Assembly (NCBI GenBank): GCA_022560025.1
Contig: JAFISE010000169.1
Span: 1 to 64,000 of the forward strand
Direction of reading: 5' to 3'
Source of the DNA: Stagonosporopsis chrysanthemi
Lineage: Eukaryota > Ascomycota > Dothideomycetes > Pleosporales > Didymellaceae
Length of the DNA: 64,000 nt
Shown here: positions 55,560 through 64,000 of the stretch, piece by piece
How the letters are laid out: each line of letters opens with the position of its first letter
Position numbering within the stretch: position 1 is the stretch's first letter
Program-made: the position numbers and the translations under genes
The notes under the pieces: model-generated
What the model was told of the DNA's origin: nothing
The model's database searches: none
What the model saw: the letters and a program-made list of their open reading frames with translations, nothing else

Positions 55560-58000
55560 CTATTACTTTTTTTTATACAAATAAAACTAAGAAGAACTTA
55601 AAGCTATTAAGAAGTTTATATAAGAATAGCTACGTTATAATTAGATTAAATACAGCTAAAGCCTATTTATATTACTTATACTGTGTGTATAAAAACTAAA
55701 TAGAAGCCTGTATATCTATATAGACTATTATAAATTAAATATTTTAACTTATAAAGACTTTTATCTATTACTCTGTATAGACAAGCTACTTGCCTAACTA
55801 TCTAAGGTAAAGATATTTACAAAGTTTAATATTTAATTAGCTTTTAACTAAATCTATATAGATTCTGCCTTTAAAGAGTTTACTATATTCTAGACGCATT
55901 ATAGTATATACAAGTGCAAAGTCTTACTATTTAGTTTGTGCAATAGCTCTGCTACGTACTAACACTATATAAATAATATTCTAATTAACTACTTAAATAA
56001 CCTCTATATTGCTTACTTAGATAATATCTTTATTTACTCTAAAGACGCTTAGACTTACTAGATATATATTAAAAAGGTTCTAGAATATGTTTGCTCTATA
56101 GGCCTGCAAGTTAATATTAAGAAAAGTAAATTCTATATAACTTATACTTAGTACCTTAGGTATATCTTTATAAACAAAGGTATTAAGGTAGATTCTAAGA
56201 AAGTATAAGTTTTAGTAGACTAGAAGCTACTTACAACTATAACAGGTGTAAAATTATTTCTAGGCTTTACTAGTTTCTATTAATAATTTGTACCTAAGTT
56301 TTCTTAAGTAGTAAAACTTTTAATTATATTACAAAGTCTATTAAATGCCTTTAAATAGACTTTAAACTGCTAAGCTAGCTTTAAAAAGCTTAAAAAGAGT
56401 CTATTAGCTATTTTAACTCTGTACTACTTTAACTTAGACCTTAAAACAAAGCTTAAGACTAACATATTAGATAAAGTAGTAGCTAGCATTATATCTTAGA
56501 AATACACAGACAACTACTAGTACTCTATAGCATTCTATAGCTGTTCTTTATTAGGTTTAGAGCTTAACTAAGAGATTTATAACAAAGAGCTCTTTACTAT
56601 CTTCTAAGCCTTTAATAAGTAGAAAGCTAAGCTAATATCTATATTAAATTAGATCTATATCTACTCTAACTACTGTTTTCTAGAATATTTTATAACTACT
56701 AAAGTCTTAAATACCTAACAAGCTAAGTAAGTAGAGGCACTTACTTTGTTTAACTTCTAAATTAAGTACACTCTAAGAAAGAACAATAAAAAAGCAGACA
56801 TTCTTAGCTAAAGAGAGTAAGACTTAGCTAATCTTAAGTTAGCTTAGGAGGATAATTGCTCTTAAGTAATATTAGGTCTCTAATAACTTTACAACTATAT
56901 TAACTTTAATCTTGCCTAAGTCTATCTTTTATATTTCTTAGTATATACTATCTGTACTTTGCAGCTAGAGATATAGTTAAACTTCTTAGAACTAATTAAA
57001 GCTGTGCTATAATACAATTACTAGGCCTTTAAAAAAAAGTAAAAATTCTTAGCTCTAAGTTATTAGATCTATAATAGTCTACTTTTATATTAAGATTGTC
57101 TGTATGTAGTCTTAGACTTAGTGCTGTATACTTACCTTATCTAAGAAGCTTACAACTAAGTATTTACTACTTACCTAAGTGTAAAGAATACCTACTAGCT
57201 ACTATCTTAATAGTATTACTAGCAAGGCACAGGCGCTAGCTGTAAATAATATGTACAAAACTATATTTCTTATTACTATAGATATTTAAAGCAGACCTAA
57301 CTCTGTAAGTACTTATACTTATTACCTATCTTTAATTAACCTATACAGCACCTATATATAGATTTTAAGAATTTTTTAAAAGACAATGCTAGTTATATTT
57401 AAATACTTGTTGTTATTAAGTGTTTAACAAAGTAGGCAATTACTATTCTGTGCTACAAGACAATAACTATATAAAAAATAGCATCTTTGTTTATTTAATA
57501 AGTCTATTGTTTTAGTTATACTCTTAAGTTAATAGTATTTAATAATATATCTTAGTTTATATTCTGTTTTTAGTCTAAGTTCTGTTAGGTTATTAGTATT
57601 AAAGTTAAGCTTTTTACTACTTACTATAAAGAAACTAATAGCTAAATAGAGATTATAAACAAGTATATTAACTAGCAGCTATAACTAGTTATAACATACT
57701 ATTAAGATAACTAGTCTAAACTACTGCTGCTTATTAACTGCACACAGCTTACTTTACTTTATTCTAGTATTAGAATAACTTTCTATTAAGTATTATTTAA
57801 AAGTAAACCTAGATAGAGCTAGTAGTAAAATAGACTTAATATAGATATAGCTTCTTGTAACAACCTAAACTACTAAAATATACTTGCTTTAGCAACCTAT
57901 ATGCACTAAGCTTAGAAAGTAGCTAAGAAGAATATAGAAAAAGCGCAGCTGCAAATAAGAGCTACTAAGGACAAGTACTGTAGTCTAGTTAACTAGGCAG
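55560..58000 (+). pseudogene. gypsy pol remnant (RT, RNase H, integrase)
   Basis: Around 55690-56290 the frame reads as gypsy reverse transcriptase: RICIDYRKLNALTYKDFYLL with stops, IFTKFNI, VLLFSLCNSSATYQHYINN, then the catalytic Y-L-D-N at 56014-56025 (ancestral YLDD, last codon GAT to AAT), and GVKLFLGFTSFYQQF. RNase H and integrase follow with more damage. The element cannot make an active enzyme. Confidence 0.85.
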
Positions 58001-59810
58001 TAAGTAATAAAGTATACTTGTTAACTAAGAACTTAGCTATTAAGCGTCTTAGCTAAAAGCTATCTAACCTATAGAAAGGTCTATTTATAAAGTTCTTAAG
58101 TAAGTTAGTTATTTATAGTATTTAAAACTTTCTTTTAGTTTACAAATTTATAATATCTTTGCTCTAGATATACTCTATAAAGATCTAGTAGACTTTCTAC
58201 TTAGACAAAAAGCTTTAAAACTCTTAGGTATCTTAATTTAAAGAGTTAAAGAATAGAAAGTATAAGAAATACTAATAAGTAAGCTAGTCTAATAACACTT
58301 AAAGTACTATATAAGTTAGCTAGAGCACAACTCTAACTCTACCTAGTACCTAGCAGAAAACTTTAAGAATACTCTCTATAAGCTAAGAGTATTTTATAAT
58401 AAGTATCTACAATTACTAAGTCTTTTAAAGTAGTTACTAAATTAGATTAAATCTTAGAAAGAAAACAGCTAGTAACAGTTTAAGTAAGCATATTATAAAT
58501 TTAAAAGATAAAAAAGACCTAGACTACTTTAAACCTCTACTAACCTAGCTAAGTAATAAAGAAAAATATCTACTATACTATATATATAGTAATTAAGCTA
58601 GAGCTTTACTAATATTGCTTATCTCCTTCTTAGCATCTACTAAGAGAGTATCTAAATTAGCTAATACTTTTTTAAGTACTAACTTCTTTAGGCCTTTGCC
58701 CCTAGTGCTCTACTATAGAGCTTTAACTACTAGGGCCTGCAGAGATACTACTACTTGCTTTAGCTCTGCTACCTTATTGTACAGAGACTTTACTTGTATA
58801 GTAAGTACCTTTATTACTTTTACTAAGGCCTAATTAATAATAGGCTAGACATAGTACTAATAGTGTAATATATTAGCAGCTAACACTTCTTTAAGCTACG
58901 CAGTTACTACCTGCAATATACTTGCTAAGGTATAGACTAACTAACAGAGGTTATTCTAAGCAGTCTTACAAACAGCTTATACAGCTACTGCTTCTAGCTT
59001 TTTTAACTTTCTACTTTCTTTTACTATAGCTTCTTCTTATATAATAAGGTTGCCTTAAAAAGTATTATACTTAGGTCTAATATAAATTAGTACTTATTTA
59101 AAAGTTAGCCTAAGAACTAATAAAAAGAAAGTAATAGTAATTAAACTAGATAATACTTCTTATTCTAAAGTGTATAATAAGTATACTTTAATAACAACGC
59201 CTTATTAAAGGTATATACTACTATGTTCTTTTACACAAAGGCTTAAATTAAACAAAGAAAGATAACTTAATAGGCTACTACAAAAGCACTAAGAGAGACA
59301 GGTATTAGCATAGTAACTAAAAAACACGCCTAGTAATAGTTAATAGCAATTAGATAGAGTTTTTATTTAAAGTACTTATAGTAAGAATTAGTATCTATTA
59401 GAGAATAGAAATAGGCAGAGTATATGTTATTTACTTAAGAAGTATACTGTAAGCAATTTAACTTAATTAAGAAGTAGATTAAACATATTTCTATAGTTAC
59501 TATAACTTTAGTAAAAGCTACTTTGTTATAGCACAAGCTCTTATAACAGCTATAAGCCTAGTAATAATCTAATTTACTTAGTTATTATTACTAGAAAGCT
59601 TGCCTAGGATAGATAAGTGTAAAGTAGCTAATATAGCTTGTGCAGAAAAACCTAAATAGAAGTTAACAATAGTAAAAAAAGACTAGAGTCTTAGAACAGA
59701 TAGAAGTTAAATATATTCTATACTTTACTAAAGTTTAAACCTTTATAGCACAGGAATTCTTTTACAATTTTGCAGAATTAGAGATAATCTGCCTATAAAG
59801 AAGAGAGTAA

Positions 59811-60088
59811 TATAAGAACAAGCTTAGTTCTTTAAGCTTACTTTTTACTACTTAATAACTCCTTAACTTAGATTTATTTTCTAACTACTCCTTAGTACAG
59901 TCTTCTCTAAGCTCCTAGGTATAGGAGAAGAAGTCTTTACAGAGTTTAGATAGATAGTTTTAAAGTATCTTTTTATACAAGACCTATTAAAATAAAGATC
60001 TAGTCTTATAGTTTATCTTAGTGCTCTTATACACTTTGTAGCAGATACCTATACAATTTAGACCTCTTTAGCATTCTGCGTTATTATA
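59811..60088 (+). repeat. right LTR of the gypsy element
   Basis: 278 bp, direct repeat of 52851-53127, followed by the target duplication TAAGT (60089-60093). Confidence 0.9.
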
Positions 60089-60559
60089 TAAGTATACTTT
60101 ACTATCTTTATAATATTAGAATATTTAATATATTAATCTAGCTACTAATCTCTTCTTACTTTAGTGTGTTGTTTATTTATTAATTAGAAGCTTTATTATT
60201 AGGTGCTATAGCCTGCTAGCTTTGTAGCAACTTAACAGTCTTTTAACTACTTACTAACTGCTTATTTAGCTTAGGTGTGCTCTCTAGCATTAGTAGCTAC
60301 TTTGCTATAGTCTCTTTATCTAATTACTACTCTCTTATAGCCTTACTAAGAAGCTACTACTTAGCTTGTTTTATATCTAATTGTCTTATATATATATTAT
60401 TAGTATTGTACAGAGCTTGTTTTATCTCTTACTTATTATCTTAAGTCTCTAGAATATTAATAGTAGCTACTATCTCTTGTAGCTTCTAACTGCTAAGGTA
60501 AGCCTCTTTAGCTCTCTTTTTTAATAGTATAAAGACTATATCTTGTATTTATACAACTT

Positions 60560-61082
60560 GTTTTAGTGTAAGTATCTATACCTAGTAAATATTAATTAAG
60601 TTATAGCCTACTAGCTAACTTATAAGCACTTTTAATACTAGCTTCTTTCTATATATAAGCTTAGTGTTTAATATATACGCTCTTGCTTTAATAGCTACTA
60701 AATAAGCTGCTGTCAGCTTACGTCTATATATAACCTTATAAGGCGTTTTTTAAGCTAGTGCTTTTATAAGTATTTAATTAAGTAAGTAGACAGCTATTAT
60801 ACAGTACTTGTTAGATAGCTTTATAGGCAGGTCTCTGCTTATCTTAATAGCTTGTCTTCTTATAACTATTATACTGCTAGCTTACTCTAATAACCTATTC
60901 TACTTCTTAGTATACTTAGCTTATAGCTCTACTATAATGCTAAGCTCTTTAAATATATATAGTATCTTACTATACTTATAACTACTATTTAGCCTTACAA
61001 CTAATATATTAGTATAGTACTAATACTTAATCTTTACTAGTATTTAACAAGCTATACGCTTAAGTATTACTAAGCTCTTGTC
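60560..61082 (-). pseudogene. copia integrase remnant
   Basis: The minus strand reads, with scattered stops, as a copia integrase core: IFKELSI, a YTKKQNRLLE segment (from Y-T-P-Q-Q-N-G-x-x-E), PIKLSNKYCIIAVYLLN, ALA-KTPYKVIYRRK, RAYILNTKL and LVGY. The rest of integrase continues to the right of the solo LTR. Confidence 0.75.
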
Positions 61083-61360
61083 TGTAAGAACAAGCCTAGT
61101 TCTTTAAACCTACCTTATATTACCTAACATCTACTTAACTTAGATCTGTCTTTTAACTACTCCTTAGTTTAGTCTTCTCTAAGCTTCTAGGTATAAGAAA
61201 AGAAGCTTCTACAGAGTTTAGATAGATAGTTTTAAAGTATCTTTTTATACAAGACCTATAGAAATAAAGATCTAGTCTTATAGTTTATCTTAGTGCTTCT
61301 ATACACCTTATAGCAGATACCTATACAATTTAGACTTCTTTAGCATCTTGTGTTGTTATA
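61083..61360 (+). repeat. probable solo LTR of the same gypsy family
   Basis: A third copy of the 278-bp gypsy LTR, starting TGTAAGAACAAG and ending TGTTGTTATA, with no internal gypsy sequence beside it. It interrupts the copia integrase. Flanking pentamers TTGTC and TAGTT match at three positions, differ once by C/T and once by T/A, so the target duplication is only approximate. Confidence 0.8.
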
Positions 61361-61430
61361 TAGTTTAGTAAGCAGCAGGTCTTATACTAGCAACTATACT
61401 AATTAACTACATAGAATATTTATAGGTTTT

Positions 61431-61727
61431 TGTTATAGCAGTACTCTAAGCGCTTATATAGCTATATAAGGTTAATACCTAGTGTAAAGGGTATGCTGCT
61501 AAGGGCTATTGCTAGCGTAAACTAGATAAATTTAGTAGCGAATAACTATAGTGTAGTAGCCCCTTATTTATAGGAGCTGTAGCTAGGGCCTAGCAGGCTC
61601 TAGCTCTAGCTTGCAGAGTTTTTGTACTCCGCTTCGGAGGTAAGATGGTTCTGTAGCAGAGCCCTAGTAAGTCTGATCCTGAGGCACGTAAGTGCTGAGG
61701 CGCTAGTTGTAGGCCTAGCCCGTCACA
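61431..61727 (-). repeat. GC-rich island, possible LTR of another element
   Basis: 297 bp that keep normal CpG, CpA and GC content inside the AT-rich block. Read on the minus strand it begins TGTGACGGGCTAGGCC, contains a CTATAAATAAGGGG box and ends GCTATAACA, so it has TG...CA ends like an LTR. Flanking pentamers (GTTTT, CCTAG) do not match. It may be a younger solo LTR or a fragment that escaped RIP. Confidence 0.45.
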
Positions 61728-63685
61728 CCTAGTCTATAAAATAGACGCTAAGCTAGCTCCTAAGGCAGCTGTCTACTAATAAGCTTATATAGCTTTAACT
61801 GTATATATATCTTACACTCTGTCTACTAAGGTGCTTTTAGCTATTTACTAACCTTAACACTATCTACCTAGCTATTAAGCTAAGCAACTACTCTCTAGCC
61901 AATATAGCTAAACAGACTGTAAGCTTCTACTAGACTAATTGCTAGTAGCTTCTTGTCTTTATACAACTACTTAGGAGTAGTATAATATATTGCGTATACT
62001 AATAGTAAAGCTAGCAGTAGTACCTACTCTTTTTTATTATTAATAAGCTAGTACCTATCTGTATACTATAGTAGGTATATTATATTTAATAATCTGCCTT
62101 AATATAGGCAGTTATAGCTAGAATTAAAGTAAACTCTTAGAAGCCTACTATGTAACAGTCTAACAACGCTTATAAAGAATCTAGAAATATAAGCTATATA
62201 TATTAGCTTTATTTAACTCTAGCTTATTAGAGTCTTAATACTAAGTACAACCTTACTCTATTCTTTTATCTAGGCTAGTACTCTTTTTATATAGACGTAA
62301 TCTGTAAGCTTTTTTTTTTTAATAGCTGTCTAGTTTAATCTTTTAGTGTTTATAATATAATAGTTTAAACCTAGATCTAGTATCTATCTTATAAGTAGTA
62401 GTAGCTAAGTCTTATTAGCTATAGCTATAGTCTATAGTATAGTGTTGTAGTGTATTGTACTTTGCACTAGCTTGCTATTATCTATACTAATAACTGCCTG
62501 CGCCTTATTTTATACTTTGTTTTCTACTTAGCTACTTCTTTTAAGCTAAGCTTTAGCCTGTTTTAGTATTCTTATAATAATAATATCTGCCTTGCAAAGC
62601 TTATTAAACTTCTTCTTAACTACTTTATTTAACTGTTAATTTAGCTGTCTAAAGCTATTATTAATATAGAAACAGTCTTTAAATATATAGTTATTTCTAT
62701 AGAGGTATATTATGTATTATGTAGATTTGTCTAAAGCTATTAAGCTGTCTAAGCTACCTGCTACACCTAGTGTAGTAAATATACTAATTAATAAGGTAAT
62801 TAGACGTGTGTGCTAATAGTAAGACTAAAACTTAGCTACAAGATTAGCAGTTAATATATACTACTCTCTTTGCTGTTCTTTTTTAACTAGCTTCTGTAGC
62901 TATATTAATGCCTAGTAATTGTCTAGACCTTAGATTAATAGTATAAAGTCTTTTTATAATTAATTGCTATTAACTCTTAATATCTTAGCGTCTTTTAAAA
63001 GTCTAGTAATTATTACCTACTTATTAAGCTAAGGATTAAGGTTTGCCTTCTATAGCCTTGTGCACACAGCCTTGTAGTAGCTGTATAGCTAGTAATTTCT
63101 TTTACCTACTAATAGACAGAAGTACTTCTTAAGCGTTGTTAGTTAGCTGTATAGGTCTACACAGTTAATAATAAGATCTAGATACCTAATATTAACTATT
63201 CTAGTAATCTTAGAATTAAAGCTCTTTAAAGCCTTTTCTTTCTATAGCTATCTTGCCTTGCTATGCTTATACTTTCTTGCTTACACATTGTAGACAGATA
63301 TCTCTTTAGTAAATAGATCTTTAATATTAATATCTTCTTGCTTTTTTTTAGATACTTATATCTTCTTAAACTTTTATACAAGCTTTTTCTATAGCTTCTT
63401 ATCTTGTAGTTTTCTTAGCTTCTCTGTTAACAGCCTTAGGTTAATATACAGCTACAAGCTGTCTTTATCTACTATTTTCTTTCTAACAAACAGCTATTTC
63501 TCTTAGTTGTTAAGCTTACTAAGTACAACTAATATCTTTATTACTAGCTAGTCTTACTTATAAGCACTTATTATACTCTTTACAGGTATAGCTTTTTTTT
63601 AACAGTATAGTTAACAGCTAGTTATATAGGCTGTATATAAATAGATAAAACGCAGTTATTAACTAAAGGCTTCTAAGCTTATAAC
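61728..63685 (-). pseudogene. copia 5' half (gag, protease, start of integrase), degenerate
   Basis: By position this must be the gag-to-integrase part of the minus-strand copia element. The DNA is AT- and TpA-rich with stops in all frames, and I could not pick out a gag or protease motif with confidence. Confidence 0.5.
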
Positions 63686-63842
63686 TATTACAGTGTAAGC
63701 AGCTACTAAAAATAATAGAAAACTACGCTTATATTACTTACTAGCTAAAGAGTATTAATATAAATATACTCTAAAACGTGCTAGTCTAAGAAAGGTATAG
63801 TAGTAATAATTAAAGCTTATAGAGCTAACTTGCACTATAATA
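63686..63842 (-). repeat. right (5') LTR of the copia element, heavily mutated
   Basis: 157 bp, TATTACAG...TATAATA. It aligns end to end without gaps with 50908-51064 at 116 of 157 positions. All transition differences run from C/G in the left copy to T/A here, as expected from RIP. Confidence 0.92.
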
Positions 63843-63847
63843 AAATA

Positions 63848-63915
63848 AAGCAATGTATAACAAAAGCAGTAGCTTTGCTTAGAAGGCAGATAAAGAGTAT
63901 TATAGTGCAACACCT
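63848..63915 (-). pseudogene. putative N-terminal membrane-anchor piece of the interrupted P450
   Basis: Joining the minus strand here to 50907 across one copy of the target site keeps the P450 frame open and gives a hydrophobic run (TIILFICLLSKATAFVIHCF) just before ISTALTCRQH and AKRLGCEPAP, as expected for the membrane anchor of a microsomal P450. No start codon is found, and a TAA lies further upstream in AT-rich sequence. Confidence 0.5.
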
Positions 63916-64000
63916 ATAGATTTATATAGTTAATAAGTATAGCAAAGAAGTAGTATAAGAGTAGCTTAGAAGCTATTAGTAAATCTTCTTATTACTACTA
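63916..64000. other. AT-rich end of window
   Basis: RIP-like, TpA-rich sequence with nothing recognisable. Either the mutated 5' flank of the P450 or the start of another repeat. Confidence 0.4.

Larger units (their letters stand above)
52851..60088 (+). mobile_element. Ty3/gypsy LTR retrotransposon nested in the copia element
   Basis: Direct repeats at 52851-53127 and 59811-60088 (277-278 bp) are its LTRs, beginning TATAAGAACAAG (ancestral TG...). TAAGT at 52846-52850 and 60089-60093 is a perfect target duplication. The plus strand encodes a gag zinc knuckle (54447-54488), reverse transcriptase (about 55.6-56.4 kb) and RNase H/integrase traces to about 58 kb, in gypsy order, all with stops. 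The DNA is strongly AT- and TpA-rich, the RIP signature. About 1.4 kb between the pol remnant and the right LTR has no recognised content. Confidence 0.92.
50908..63842 (-). mobile_element. Ty1/copia LTR retrotransposon, RIP-degenerated, with nested insertions
   Basis: Two direct 157-bp repeats (50908-51064 and 63686-63842) bound the element. Both begin TG-TTGC and end GCAACA in the better copy. The 5 bases outside, AAATA at 50903-50907 and 63843-63847, are identical, a perfect target duplication. A C-rich tract at 51065-51075 (G-rich on the minus strand) is the polypurine tract, so the left LTR is the 3' LTR. The minus strand carries copia landmarks: integrase core near 60590-61070, reverse transcriptase with YIDN at about 52165-52185, and the terminal M-L-A-D-R-L-T-K-T-L segment near 51.2-51.3 kb. 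Stops are everywhere. Without the nested DNA the length is about 5.4 kb, normal for copia. Confidence 0.93.

Noticed and set aside
58615..58833. 72-codon open frame in the AT-rich block
   Set aside because: Lies inside the dead gypsy element, resembles no protein, and is the kind of short frame that survives by chance.
51065..63685. AT-rich block as mitochondrial DNA or a centromere
   Set aside because: It is fully explained by copia and gypsy elements with intact LTR and target-site structure plus RIP-type mutation.
1..64000. CRISPR array, bacterial operon or phage
   Set aside because: No short regularly spaced repeats; spliceosomal introns and fungal families throughout.

Overview
The window looks like nuclear DNA of a filamentous ascomycete (Pezizomycotina, probably Dothideomycetes). 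Genes carry short GT-AG introns of roughly 50 bp. The gene set is fungal: a CFEM protein, a GPI-anchored GH72 enzyme, a Dal5-type permease, fungal transcription factors and a CYP52-like P450. The right-hand 13 kb is an AT-rich, TpA-rich block of dead retrotransposons with the C-to-T / G-to-A signature of repeat-induced point mutation (RIP). The class is an inference; the fungal origin is secure.

Layout. 1-97 is a pure G run, very likely an artefact at a contig end, and it cuts a CFEM gene (98-442). 2.0-11.1 kb is a dense housekeeping and cell-wall block: mitochondrial S15 and cytosolic S0 ribosomal proteins sharing one divergent promoter, an EAF-type elongation factor, a GH72 glucanosyltransferase and a secreted GH2 glycosidase. 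11.1-19.9 kb is sparser: a pseudokinase-like protein, a GNAT acetyltransferase, a 453-bp MITE (17705-18157) and a Ser/Pro-rich protein with a possible PP1-docking motif.

20-34.3 kb is mostly broken genes. It holds a RING-like gene with two in-frame stops, a Dal5-type permease whose second intron lacks its AG acceptor, a DapA-family gene with one stop, two transcription-factor genes with stops, a sugar-permease pseudogene, an FAD monooxygenase with a frameshift and a stop, and an SDR scrap. Together they read as a former small-molecule catabolic cluster decaying in place. One intact small secreted protein (22.9 kb) lies among them.

34.7-48.9 kb is again largely intact: an F-box/Zn protein, mannosyl-3-phosphoglycerate synthase, a streptogrisin-like secreted protease of actinobacterial type, a Cys-rich single-pass membrane protein, a type-B carboxylesterase and a Dal5-type permease, with two decayed fragments between them. 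A CYP52-like P450 (49.3-50.9 kb, minus) carries an in-frame stop.

50908-63842 is a 12.9-kb Ty1/copia element on the minus strand with 157-bp LTRs and a perfect AAATA target duplication, inserted in the 5' coding part of that P450. Inside it sits a 7.2-kb Ty3/gypsy element on the plus strand (52851-60088, TAAGT duplication), a probable solo LTR of the same gypsy family (61083-61360) and a short GC-rich island (61431-61727). Subtracting the gypsy element, the solo LTR and their duplications leaves about 5.4 kb, a normal copia length. I found no new enzymatic or defence system. The most informative features are the nested, unevenly RIP-mutated insertion in the P450 and the decaying gene cluster.
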